Shown here piece by piece: positions 57,002 to 64,000 of a DNA stretch of 64,000 nucleotides. The position numbers were made by a program, and so were the translations under genes. The notes below the pieces were generated by a model. The model ran no database searches and was not told the DNA's origin. It worked only from the letters and a program-made list of their open reading frames with translations. Origin of the DNA: Pseudomonas fluorescens (GTDB lineage: Bacteria; Pseudomonadota; Gammaproteobacteria; Pseudomonadales; Pseudomonadaceae); the NCBI RefSeq assembly GCF_040448305.1, contig NZ_CP148752.1, forward strand, positions 806,001 through 870,000, in the 5' to 3' direction. Within the stretch, counting starts at the first letter, position 1; each line of letters opens with the position of its first letter.

Positions 57002-58183
57002 TCAGGCGTTGCGGGTGACGTTGTTAAAGGCAGCCAATAAAACGCCCGCCTGCTCTTTTATATTTAACCAGTTGCTCATCATCCCTTTTAGTCTTGCGAC
57101 AAAAGACACCAGGAACATGGCATTGGTAATGCCATCGAGCCTTTTGCTGGAAGAGTCGACATAACCCGCTATCAATCCCCAGAGAATGTCGAGGTTCGAT
57201 GAGCTGCCAGCCGCATCTTCAACCCTGATTTGCAGGTCCAGGAGGTTGGTTTCGAATGCCCGCAACGACGCAAAGGCTGCACTGATGGTTGCAATCTTTG
57301 TTTCGATTTCACGTCGTTCACTCGTTAGCCCATCCAGTTCATTTCGAGCCTTTTTGGCCTTGGCTCCATAGATTGTAGAGGTAACGAGAAAGCCGACTGC
57401 GCCACCGAAGAGTCCCCACCATTTGCTCTCGGAGTATTCTTCGATTTCCGCAAGTTTTTCGTTGATACGCTGATTGAGGGTGTCGAGACGGTCATTGAGC
57501 AGTTGTATTTCTACGTTGAAGTTATGGCTATTGCAAAGGGTTATTTTTAAACCCAGCGCCGGCTTCAGCGAATTGCTGATTTCATGTTTGAATTCGGTGA
57601 TCTGAGCTTTGGTGGTCTGTGTGCTTGCACTGTGTTCGGTAATAACTGTTTTGAGCTCGTCAACCAATGCCAATAAAGCCGGGATTTTTTGTTTCTCATC
57701 TCCGGTTAACTGAATTTCTGGCAGATTTTCGATTTCCTCTGGGGTCAGGCTACCGATTTTTCCGATTCCACTGTTGCAGCTGGGTAGTCCCTCCAAGTAG
57801 TCGATGATGGATTGACTGCTTGAAGTGAAATTGTCGGCAAATACATGAAGGTCCGTACCAACTTTCTTCATGTTGGATTCCAGCGGTGACCAGGTTTTAG
57901 CGTGTTCTCTCATGGATTTGAACAAGGCTTGCATATCGGCAGATTTAAGTCCGGCGATATTCAGTTGGTCGTACTTGTGTATCTGTTCTATTTCCTCAAT
58001 TTCGATGGGTAGTTCCAGTCCGGAATTGACGTAGCGCCTGATTTTTCTGATGTCGTCATTTGTAATCAATAGTCCTTGCTTACGCTCGACACCTTTGAGG
58101 GTGCCGGAAACGGCCCCCATGAAATCCGATGTCAGTGAGTTAAGTTCTTCGGCGGTAATGGTCTGTTCTTGAATGGCTAACAT
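57002..58183 (-). CDS. Alpha-xenorhabdolysin-type binary toxin, A subunit (XaxA/YaxA-like)
   Basis: The protein has 393 residues. The N-terminal helix region has LLITNDDIRKIRRYVNSGLE, family-like for XaxA. Long amphipathic helices (about 165-250 and 275-325) flank a hydrophobic stretch WWGLFGGAVGFLVTSTIYGA (255-274), the layout of the membrane-active head in ClyA-type toxins. There is no signal peptide; XaxA/YaxA also lack one. A second hydrophobic patch is near 350-385. AAAGGGA precedes the ATG. It is transcribed from 58183 leftward with the B gene. Known relatives lyse insect and mammalian cells; the target here is unknown. Confidence 0.75.
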   Translation of the reverse strand: MLAIQEQTITAEELNSLTSDFMGAVSGTLKGVERKQGLLITNDDIRKIRRYVNSGLELPIEIEEIEQIHKYDQLNIAGLKSADMQALFKSMREHAKTWSPLESNMKKVGTDLHVFADNFTSSSQSIIDYLEGLPSCNSGIGKIGSLTPEEIENLPEIQLTGDEKQKIPALLALVDELKTVITEHSASTQTTKAQITEFKHEISNSLKPALGLKITLCNSHNFNVEIQLLNDRLDTLNQRINEKLAEIEEYSESKWWGLFGGAVGFLVTSTIYGAKAKKARNELDGLTSERREIETKIATISAAFASLRAFETNLLDLQIRVEDAAGSSSNLDILWGLIAGYVDSSSKRLDGITNAMFLVSFVARLKGMMSNWLNIKEQAGVLLAAFNNVTRNA

Positions 58184-58412
58184 GAAAATCCCTTTTATGT
58201 TTTTTCGTCATGGAGGTCCTTGTTGTTGCCGATGAAAAAGTAATGGTGGTTGTGGCTAAAGTTAAGTCTGGAAGAATTTCAGTGTGTGTCGGGTAGGAAG
58301 TGAAACTCTGCACTTTGCTGTTTCTATTGGACAAGGTACAGATTTTTGATATCGAAACTTAATGTGTTGTGAAGTCGCTTTGAAATCGCTTTCAAGAGGA
58401 GATGGTAGAAAC

Positions 58413-58447
58413 AAAAAAAGGCCTGTGATTACTCACAGGCCTTTTTT
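58413..58447 (-). terminator. Terminator after speC
   Basis: A7-GGCCTGTGA / TCACAGGCC-T6 forms a strong hairpin with A- and T-tracts on both sides. It lies 17 bp past the speC stop and 230 bp upstream of the toxin A gene, so the toxin genes should need their own promoter in 58184-58412. I could not pick a convincing one in that 229 bp. Confidence 0.93.
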
Positions 58448-58463
58448 GTACAGCAGGCAGGAT

Positions 58464-59627
58464 TTAAACGTAGAAGGACTTCAGCGGCGGGAAACCATTG
58501 AACTCAACAGCGCTGTAGCTGGTGGTGTACGCACCGGTCGACAGCCAGTACAGGCGATCACCAATGGCCAGGTTCAGCGGCAGGCCGTACTTGTAGTTTT
58601 CGTACATGATGTCGGCGCTGTCGCAGGTAGGACCGGCGATGACCACTTCTTCCATCTCGCCTTTCTTCTCGGTCCAGATCGGGAACTTGATGGCTTCGTC
58701 CATGGTTTCGATCAGGCCGGAGAACTTGCCCACATCCGTGTACACCCAACGCTCTACCGCGGTACGGGATTTACGTGCGACCAGCACCACTTCGCTGACC
58801 AGGATGCCGGCGTTGGCGATCAGCGAACGGCCTGGCTCGAGGATGATTTCCGGCAGGTCGTCACCGAAGTCTTCCTTCAGGAAGCGAATGATTTCTTCGG
58901 CGTAGGTTTCCAGGCTGTTGGTGCGGGTGATGTAGTTGGCCGGGAAGCCGCCGCCCATGTTGATCAGCTTCAGGTGGATGCCGTCTTCTTCTTTCAAACG
59001 CTCGAAGATCACTTTGACCTTGGCGATCGCTGCGTCCCAGACGCTGATGTCGCGCTGCTGCGAGCCGACGTGGAAGGAGATGCCGTAAGGCACCAGGCCC
59101 AGGTCGCGAGCGAGGATCAACAGGTCCATGGCCATGTCGGTCTGGCAGCCGAATTTGCGCGACAGTGGCCAGTCGGCGGTGGTCGAGCCTTCGGTCAGGA
59201 TACGTACGTAGACTTTCGAACCCGGTGCGGCCTTGGCGATGTTGCGCAGGTCGGCTTCGGAGTCGGTGGCAAACAGACGCACGCCCTTCTCGTAGAAGTA
59301 GCGGATGTCCTTGGACTTCTTGATGGTGTTGCCGTAGCTGATCTGGTCGGCGCTGACGCCGCGATCGAGCACTTTGTCCAGCTCGTAGATCGAGGCGATG
59401 TCGAAGCTCGAGCCTTTCTCTTTGAGCAGGTCGATGATCTCGACAGCCGGGTTGGCCTTGACCGCGTAGTAGACCTTGGCGAATTCGAAACCGGCGCGCA
59501 GGTCGTCATAGGCCTTGCTGATCATCGCGGTGTCGATCACCACGAACGGGGTTTCCTGCTTGTCGGCGAACGCCTTCATTTTCTGAAAGGTTTCGCGCGC
59601 GAAATAGTCTTCGACCTGGATCGACAT
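58464..59627 (-). CDS. speC: Ornithine decarboxylase SpeC (PLP fold III)
   Basis: The protein has 387 residues, eukaryotic-like fold type III. PLP Lys57 lies in KVYYAVKANP, His186 in SFHVGSQ, the phosphate loop GGG at 225-227, EPGR at 264-267, and Cys335 in AGPTCDSADIMYENY is the catalytic cysteine. It makes putrescine from ornithine, the start of spermidine synthesis. Specificity for ornithine over lysine is inferred from similarity to the Pseudomonas SpeC. The leader contains a small ORF and a terminator that look regulatory (59734-59998). Confidence 0.94.
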   Translation of the reverse strand: MSIQVEDYFARETFQKMKAFADKQETPFVVIDTAMISKAYDDLRAGFEFAKVYYAVKANPAVEIIDLLKEKGSSFDIASIYELDKVLDRGVSADQISYGNTIKKSKDIRYFYEKGVRLFATDSEADLRNIAKAAPGSKVYVRILTEGSTTADWPLSRKFGCQTDMAMDLLILARDLGLVPYGISFHVGSQQRDISVWDAAIAKVKVIFERLKEEDGIHLKLINMGGGFPANYITRTNSLETYAEEIIRFLKEDFGDDLPEIILEPGRSLIANAGILVSEVVLVARKSRTAVERWVYTDVGKFSGLIETMDEAIKFPIWTEKKGEMEEVVIAGPTCDSADIMYENYKYGLPLNLAIGDRLYWLSTGAYTTSYSAVEFNGFPPLKSFYV

Positions 59628-59733
59628 ACCTGGGAGCTCCTACTGGCAAACGTTAGTAATCAATGGGTGCAAATGAACGTCCTCCGTATCCCCACTTTGG
59701 TTCGCCTACTTCCCAAGGCATGTCGCCGAAAGC

Positions 59734-59770
59734 AAAAAGGCCATGGGAAGTGCAGCTTTCCCTTGGCCTT
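59734..59770 (-). terminator. Terminator/attenuator in the speC leader
   Basis: On the reverse strand AAGGCCAAGGGAAAG and CTTCCCATGGCCTT form a long, slightly imperfect stem followed by TTTTTGC. It begins 12 nt after the stop of a small ORF and ends 106 nt before the speC ATG, so it must be passed for speC to be transcribed from upstream. Confidence 0.75.
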
Positions 59771-59782
59771 GCTGTCTCGTCG

Positions 59783-59998
59783 TCAGTACTTGAGCCGGAT
59801 GGATCGTTTCCAGCATGGACGTTCGGCGCGAACTTTAGGGCGTGAGGGGCTTGAGATCAACAAAAAATGTCGCGTTTTTGCACTCTTCTGACGCACGTTA
59901 CGAGCATCACTCTTTGTAACCGACTCAGATGACAGTCGGATGTTCCCGAAGAATTTTGAAGTGTTAAACATACCTGCACGTTCGACGCTTTTGTGCAC
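59783..59998 (-). CDS. Small basic ORF in the speC leader (possible leader peptide)
   Basis: 71 codons from GTG at 59998 (AGGGAG ends 3 nt upstream), or 62 from the in-frame ATG at 59971, which has a poor Shine-Dalgarno. The product is strongly basic, with many Arg and Lys in the last 45 residues (KTRHFLLISSPSRPKVRAER, then PCWKRSIRLKY). I recognise no family. The stop lies 12 nt before an intrinsic terminator ahead of the ornithine decarboxylase gene, the layout of a translation-sensitive attenuator. It could also be an unrelated small protein or a chance frame; other short frames overlap it (a 16-codon one starts at about 59910). Confidence 0.4.
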   Translation of the reverse strand: MHKSVERAGMFNTSKFFGNIRLSSESVTKSDARNVRQKSAKTRHFLLISSPSRPKVRAERPCWKRSIRLKY

Positions 59999-60163
59999 AA
60001 ACTCCCTGATAACTACGATGGCGTCAATATCGGCGACGTTGGCTGCCAGAAGTTAAGCTGAGAGGGGATTTGGCTATTTCACAAGGTATTTATGGATGGC
60101 TTTTGCAGGCGGTGCTGTTGATATTTTTTTCCGGCCTGCGAATCACTAAAAAATCGCACAGAA

Positions 60164-60256
60164 CTGTGGGAGCGAGCTTGCTCGCGATAGCGTAATGTCA
60201 GTCAACGACGTTGTTGGCTGTGAAAATGCCATCGCGAGCAAGCTCGCTCCCACAGG
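60164..60256. repeat. REP doublet (REPIN)
   Basis: CTGTGGGAGCGAGCTTGCTC (60164-60183) and GAGCAAGCTCGCTCCCACAG (60236-60255) are a perfect inverted pair enclosing about 52 bp. The surrounding 59,999-60,377 space, upstream of the speC leader and after the Ig-like gene, shows nothing else. Confidence 0.92.
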
Positions 60257-60377
60257 TTTTGCATTTTTACCGAGCCATATGAGCTGTCAGGCGACTACGG
60301 CTGCTGCGCTCCCGAACAGGAGCAAGGTCGATCAGGGCGACACTGTTTGACCGACGAAATACGGGAACGGTCGCCGA

Positions 60378-60755
60378 TCAATAGACGTTAAGCCTAAGGC
60401 TTACGCTCTTGCGAATGGCTGGGTACTGCTGTGTGGTAACGGTAAATTGAATAATGGTGTTTTGTTGCACATTGTTTAACGTGAATGTCCCGTTCATGTT
60501 TCCAGGACCTCGATTGATAGTGGCGCCAGCTGTAGTCGTTGTCCACACGGAGGTAACGCCTGTAATTTCCCTGCCGTCTTTATCGACGAGTTTTGCCGCG
60601 ATCACCAGTTTGAAGTTTCCCCCTTTTTTGACAAGCTGCGGGTCTGCCAGGCCTCCTATGATGATTTGTGTGGGTGGACCAGCCATGACCTTTTGCTCCA
60701 CGGAGCTGGTCTCGGGTGTCGGTGTGGCAGGTGATGTCGAATCGATGGTTTTCAT
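60378..60755 (-). CDS. Small protein with a bacterial Ig-like domain
   Basis: The protein has 125 residues. A Ser/Thr/Pro-rich N-terminus (about 1-25) leads to one beta-sandwich-like domain (about 28-125). Landmarks such as VKKGGNFKLVIAAKLVDKDG, REITGVTSVWTTTTAGATIN and NGTFTLNNV resemble Big/invasin-type Ig repeats. There is no signal peptide, lipobox or anchor, which is odd for an Ig-like protein. Base composition is less GC-rich than the core genes. I do not recognise a named family. It is isolated between a REP doublet and the osmoprotectant operon. Confidence 0.65.
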   Translation of the reverse strand: MKTIDSTSPATPTPETSSVEQKVMAGPPTQIIIGGLADPQLVKKGGNFKLVIAAKLVDKDGREITGVTSVWTTTTAGATINRGPGNMNGTFTLNNVQQNTIIQFTVTTQQYPAIRKSVSLRLNVY

Positions 60756-60980
60756 GGGTGACCTCTATAACCTGGTAAGTTTATTTGTGAGAGCGTGTCG
60801 CTGTGCTCCCGATTGAGTAGAACTTTTTCCAGACAATAGCGGACCTATCACTTTTGACAGTCTTTAATATTCGTTTGTTAACGATTGCGAATTTACATAG
60901 CACCAGCACATGGCCCTATCTCCGTTTTTCCTCTTGAAGTGGTGATGGGCCAAGCGAAATGGACTATGAAAGATAATCTA

Positions 60981-62138
60981 TCAAGTGAGTGCTACTTCAG
61001 CCGGTGAAACAATACTGGTCTTGGCGCCGCGGGAGCGACCTGAGCTCAAGTAAGCTGCAATCGACTCCTGAGTGACCTCGCCAAGGAACACCCGCTCGGC
61101 ATCCATCACCGGCAGCCACGCACGATTGAACTCGTACATGCGCGACAGCAGGATGCGCAAATGCTCGTCGTACGCGGCCGTGGCATTGAACTCGCGTTGG
61201 TACTGCGCGCAGGTGCCGGTCTGACGGTGCAGGTCACGACGGCGTACATAACCCAGGGCTTTATTCTCGGCGCAGGTGACCACCACGTAGCGTCGGTCAT
61301 GCTCGTCCATCAACTCCAGCGCTTCGGCCACCGGGGTTTGCGGGCTGACGGAAGGCGCGTTGTCCGCCGCGTCTTCGGCCTTCACCAGCAACAGGCGTTT
61401 GAGCGTGCTGTCCTGGCCGACGAAGTTGCTGACGAATTCATCCGCCGGATGCGCGAGTAGCGTGTCCGGGTGATCGATCTGCAACAGTTTGCCGGCGCGG
61501 AAGATCGCAATCTTGTCACCGAGCTTGATGGCTTCGTCGATGTCATGGCTGACCATGATCACGGTCTTGTTCAGCGCCCGCTGCATCTCGAAGAATTCGT
61601 TCTGGATCATCTCGCGGTTGATCGGGTCGACCGCGCCGAACGGTTCGTCCATCAGCAGCAGCGGCGCATCGGCGGCCAGTGCGCGAATCACGCCGATCCG
61701 CTGTTGTTGGCCACCGGACAATTCCCGTGGATAACGATGCAGGTATTGCTTGGGTTCAAGCTTGATCATGCTCATCAACTCGCGGGCGCGGTCGTGGCAT
61801 TTCTGCTTGTCCCAGCCGAGCAGTTTCGGCACCACCACAATGTTCTCCTCGATGGTCATGTTCGGGAACAAACCAATCTGCTGGATCACGTAGCCGATGT
61901 TGCGGCGCAGCGTCACTTCGTCGAGGCCTGTGGTGTCTTCGCCATTGATCAGGATCTTGCCCGAGGTCGGTTTGATCAGGCGGTTGATCATTTTCAACGT
62001 GGTGCTTTTGCCGCAACCCGATGGCCCGAGGAACACGCAGATTTCACCTTCATTGACGGTCAGGCTTACCGAGTCCACGGCTTTCACATCTTTGCCGTTG
62101 CTTTGGAAGGTCTTGCTGAGGTTTTGAAGTTCGATCAT
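60981..62138 (-). CDS. opuCA: Osmoprotectant ABC transporter ATPase (OpuCA-like)
   Basis: The protein has 385 residues. The ABC domain (1-about 240) has Walker A GPSGCGKST (38-46), a Q-loop in GYVIQQIGLFP, signature LSGGQQQR (140-147) and Walker B LLLMDEP (160-166). The C-terminal part (about 250-385) carries tandem CBS domains (VAEALELMDEHDRRYVVVTC; LLSRMYEFNRAWLPVMDAER), typical of glycine-betaine/choline uptake ATPases that sense ionic strength. The ATG at 62138 overlaps the permease stop (ATGA); the frame start at 62177 lies inside the permease gene. It is the last gene of the operon. Confidence 0.92.
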   Translation of the reverse strand: MIELQNLSKTFQSNGKDVKAVDSVSLTVNEGEICVFLGPSGCGKSTTLKMINRLIKPTSGKILINGEDTTGLDEVTLRRNIGYVIQQIGLFPNMTIEENIVVVPKLLGWDKQKCHDRARELMSMIKLEPKQYLHRYPRELSGGQQQRIGVIRALAADAPLLLMDEPFGAVDPINREMIQNEFFEMQRALNKTVIMVSHDIDEAIKLGDKIAIFRAGKLLQIDHPDTLLAHPADEFVSNFVGQDSTLKRLLLVKAEDAADNAPSVSPQTPVAEALELMDEHDRRYVVVTCAENKALGYVRRRDLHRQTGTCAQYQREFNATAAYDEHLRILLSRMYEFNRAWLPVMDAERVFLGEVTQESIAAYLSSGRSRGAKTSIVSPAEVALT

Positions 62139-62788
62139 TTCAGGAGTCCTTTTGGAGTCAGCGAACGTTGCAGCCATTGCAGAAGCAGGTCGGCGAAGAT
62201 GGCCAGCACACTGACCAGCACAGCGCCGACTATCAGCATCGACATGTCGCTGCGGCTGATGGAAGCGAGGATGAGCACGCCCAAGCCGCCGGCGCCGATG
62301 GTGGCGGCGATGGTCATGACGCCGATGTTCATCACCACGGCGGTGCGCACACCGGCGAGGATCACCGGCACGGCGATGGGCAGTTCGACCATGCGCAGGC
62401 GCTGGCCGAAGGTCATGCCGATGCCGCGCGCGGCTTCGCGAATGCCCGGTTCGACGCTGGTCAGGGCCAGGTAGGTGTTACGCATGATCGGTAGCAGCGA
62501 GTACAGGAATACGGCGGTGATCGCCGGCATAGGGCCGAGGCCCTGACCGAACTTTGAATAGAACGGCAGCAGCAGGCCGAACAGGGCAATTGACGGGACG
62601 GTCAGCAACACGGTGGCGCTGGCTTGCAAAGGCCCGGCGAGGCTCGGGAAACGTGTCATCAGGATGCCCAGCGGCACACCAACCACAATCGCCAGGGTCA
62701 CGGCGACACCGACCAGCGTGATGTGCTGCCAGGTCAAATGAAGCACTTGTGCCCAGTCGAGATGGGAAAAGGCGTTGAGAAAATCCAT
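62135..62788 (-). CDS. opuCB: Osmoprotectant ABC transporter permease (OpuCB-like)
   Basis: The protein has 217 residues in a BPD_transp_1 permease with about five to six helices. The EAA-type loop is REAARGIGMTFGQRLRMVEL, the surface that contacts the ATPase, and the helix GVRTAVVMNIGVMTIAATIG is typical of the OpuC/YehW group. It starts 12 bp after the binding-protein gene and overlaps the ATPase start. Together with the second permease at the window edge it would form a heterodimeric channel. Confidence 0.92.
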   Translation of the reverse strand: MDFLNAFSHLDWAQVLHLTWQHITLVGVAVTLAIVVGVPLGILMTRFPSLAGPLQASATVLLTVPSIALFGLLLPFYSKFGQGLGPMPAITAVFLYSLLPIMRNTYLALTSVEPGIREAARGIGMTFGQRLRMVELPIAVPVILAGVRTAVVMNIGVMTIAATIGAGGLGVLILASISRSDMSMLIVGAVLVSVLAIFADLLLQWLQRSLTPKGLLK

Positions 62789-62800
62789 AACGTCTGCTCC

Positions 62801-63694
62801 TCAGTTCAACGGATGCTGACGCAGAAAATCTGCGGCAACGGATGACGGGCTTTGGTGATCGACATCGACCCGCGCGTTGAGCTGGCGCATGGTTTCGTCG
62901 TCGAACAGGTCAGCCAGTGGCTTGAGCTGGGCGGCCAACTGCGGGTGCGCATCGAGGTAGGCCTGACGAACCACCGGCGCGGCGGTGTAGTCGGGGAAGT
63001 AGTGCTTGTCGTCTTCCAGCAACTTGAGCTTGAACGCGCTCAAGCGTCCGTCAGTGGTGTAGACCAGGCCCGCAAATACCTGGCCATTGCGCAGGGCGGT
63101 GTAGACGAGGCCGGCGTCCATCTGCCGGATGTTTTTACGGGTCAGGTCCATGTCGTAGAGCTTGACCATGCCGGCCAGACCGTCGGAGCGGTTGGCAAAC
63201 TCGGTGTCCAGCGCCACCAGCGGATTGTCCTTGGCTTCGGCGCGCAACGTGCGATTGAGGTCACTGATGGTGTTGACCTGCGGGTACTCGGCAGCGATGT
63301 TCGCCGGCAGCGCCAGCGCGTAGGTGTTGCTGAACTTCGACGGCGAGAGCCAGGTCAGGCCTTTCTTCGCGTCCAGCTCGGTGACCCGCGCCAATGACTG
63401 CTGGCTATCGAGTTTTTCCGTGACGTGGTTGTAGGAAACCAGCGATACGCCGGTGTACTCCCAGACCATGTCCAGTTGCCCGCTTTCCTGGGCACTGCGG
63501 GCCAGGTTGCTGCCCAAACCGCCGGTGACCTGGGCGTCGTAGCCTTTGGTTCGCAGGTATTGGGCGGTGATCTCCGCCAGCAGGGTTTGTTCGGTAAACA
63601 CCCGGGCGCCAATGCGGATCAAGGGTTTGTCAGCGGCTTGGGCAAATCCTGCGAACAGCAGGACGCAGCCTAGTAAAAAGCTTGATGTTTTCAT
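62801..63694 (-). CDS. opuCC: Osmoprotectant ABC transporter substrate-binding protein (OpuCC-like)
   Basis: The precursor has 297 residues. A Sec signal peptide MKTSSFLLGCVLLFAGFAQA (1-20) is cleaved before ADKPLIRIG. The OpuAC-type domain includes IGARVFTEQTLLAEITAQYL, GSNLARSAQESGQLDMVWEY and the aromatic/ligand region TGVSLVSYN. There is no lipobox (CVLLFAG is not followed by a lipid Cys), so it is probably a soluble periplasmic protein. The ligand is likely choline or glycine betaine by family; not provable here. The ATG at 63694 is chosen over the upstream open frame, which overlaps the other permease. Confidence 0.92.
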   Translation of the reverse strand: MKTSSFLLGCVLLFAGFAQAADKPLIRIGARVFTEQTLLAEITAQYLRTKGYDAQVTGGLGSNLARSAQESGQLDMVWEYTGVSLVSYNHVTEKLDSQQSLARVTELDAKKGLTWLSPSKFSNTYALALPANIAAEYPQVNTISDLNRTLRAEAKDNPLVALDTEFANRSDGLAGMVKLYDMDLTRKNIRQMDAGLVYTALRNGQVFAGLVYTTDGRLSAFKLKLLEDDKHYFPDYTAAPVVRQAYLDAHPQLAAQLKPLADLFDDETMRQLNARVDVDHQSPSSVAADFLRQHPLN

Positions 63695-63714
63695 GACGAT
63701 TCCTTTGCCGGGGC

Positions 63715-64000
63715 TTAAGACGGGCGCAAGCCGCGTTCGAGCCAGAGGCGGCTGGCGAGTGTCACCAGGCCGTCGAGCAACAAGGCCAGCAGGGCGGTGC
63801 AGGCAGCGCCGAGCAGCAATTGCGGCTGATTGTTCAGGGCGATGCCGGGGAAGATCAGGCTGCCGAGACTGTTGGCACCGATCAGGAACGCCAACGGCGC
63901 CGTCCCGACATTGATCGCCAATGCCACGCGCACACCACCGATGATGATCGGCACCGCATTGGGCAATTCGACTTTCCACAGCACCTGGCGCGGGGTCATG
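63715..64000 (-). CDS. opuCD: Osmoprotectant ABC permease, 3' part (cut by window edge)
   Basis: The last 95 residues of a second permease: the EAA-loop remnant TPRQVLWKVELPNAVPIIIG, then the helix VRVALAINVGTAPLAFLIGA and a C-terminal helix LLLGAACTALLALLLDGLVT. The start lies beyond base 64,000. It sits 20 bp before the binding-protein gene and is first of the visible operon genes, an order (permease-binding protein-permease-ATPase) also found for OpuC in P. aeruginosa. Confidence 0.9.
   Translation of the reverse strand, partial: MTPRQVLWKVELPNAVPIIIGGVRVALAINVGTAPLAFLIGANSLGSLIFPGIALNNQPQLLLGAACTALLALLLDGLVTLASRLWLERGLRPS

Noticed and set aside
55926..58183. Reading the helical gene pair as phage tail, SMC-like or T6SS components
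   Set aside because: There are no phage or secretion neighbours and no ATPase motifs; the hydrophobic head flanked by long helices and the A-then-B order fit xenorhabdolysin-type toxins better.
58140..58334. A 64-codon reverse frame at the start of the toxin A gene
   Set aside because: It overlaps the real start in another frame and is Thr/Ser-rich without a family; more likely the leader of the toxin transcript.

Overview
The window is a 64 kb stretch of chromosome from a Pseudomonas, most likely the P. fluorescens group. Grounds for this: the gene order lldP-lldR / smpB / ratA-rnfH / bamE / fur / recN / grpE-dnaK-dnaJ / dapB / carAB / greA / rlmE-ftsH / folP-glmM-tpiA-secG / rimP-nusA-infB-rbfA-truB-rpsO-pnp is the classical pseudomonad housekeeping cluster; protein sequences read as Pseudomonas orthologues; GC is high; and the intergenic spaces carry the GTGGGAGCGAGC-type REP doublets typical of fluorescent pseudomonads. 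No prophage, insertion sequence, integrase or CRISPR array was seen.

Bases 1-34,300 are core information processing, stress and metabolism. The block starts with the 5' end of an L-lactate permease gene and its GntR regulator, sharing an intergenic space with a perfect operator palindrome. It continues through trans-translation (smpB), outer-membrane assembly (bamE), iron control (fur), DNA repair (recN) and the sigma-32-driven chaperone genes grpE-dnaK-dnaJ. Then come lysine and carbamoyl-phosphate synthesis (dapB, carA, carB; carA sits behind a strong attenuator-like terminator), rRNA methylation and proteolysis (rlmE, ftsH), folate and cell-wall precursor genes, and the metY-rimP-nusA-infB-rbfA-truB-rpsO-pnp transcription/translation operon. 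tRNA-Leu(GAG), initiator tRNA-Met and tRNA-Thr(CGT) are interspersed.

Bases 34,300-49,100 are more accessory: NAD synthesis (nadC), the ampDE peptidoglycan-recycling pair, a chemoreceptor behind a flagellar-type (FliA) promoter, the complete fructose phosphotransferase system (cra-tatD divergent from fruB-fruK-fruA, with a Cra operator between) and a Tat-exported PhoD phosphatase. REP doublets separate most of these units.

Bases 49,100-64,000 hold an iron-uptake locus (a membrane PepSY/flavodoxin reductase fusion, the TonB receptor PiuA, the PKHD oxygenase PiuC and a Sel1-repeat protein). Next is a visibly AT-richer two-gene cassette that looks like an alpha-xenorhabdolysin (XaxAB/YaxAB-type) binary pore-forming toxin. 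It lies between the piu locus and speC (ornithine decarboxylase). speC itself has an unusual leader: a small very basic ORF ending 12 nt before an intrinsic terminator, which is the best candidate here for an undescribed regulatory system. The window ends in an OpuC-type osmoprotectant ABC transporter operon that runs off the right edge.
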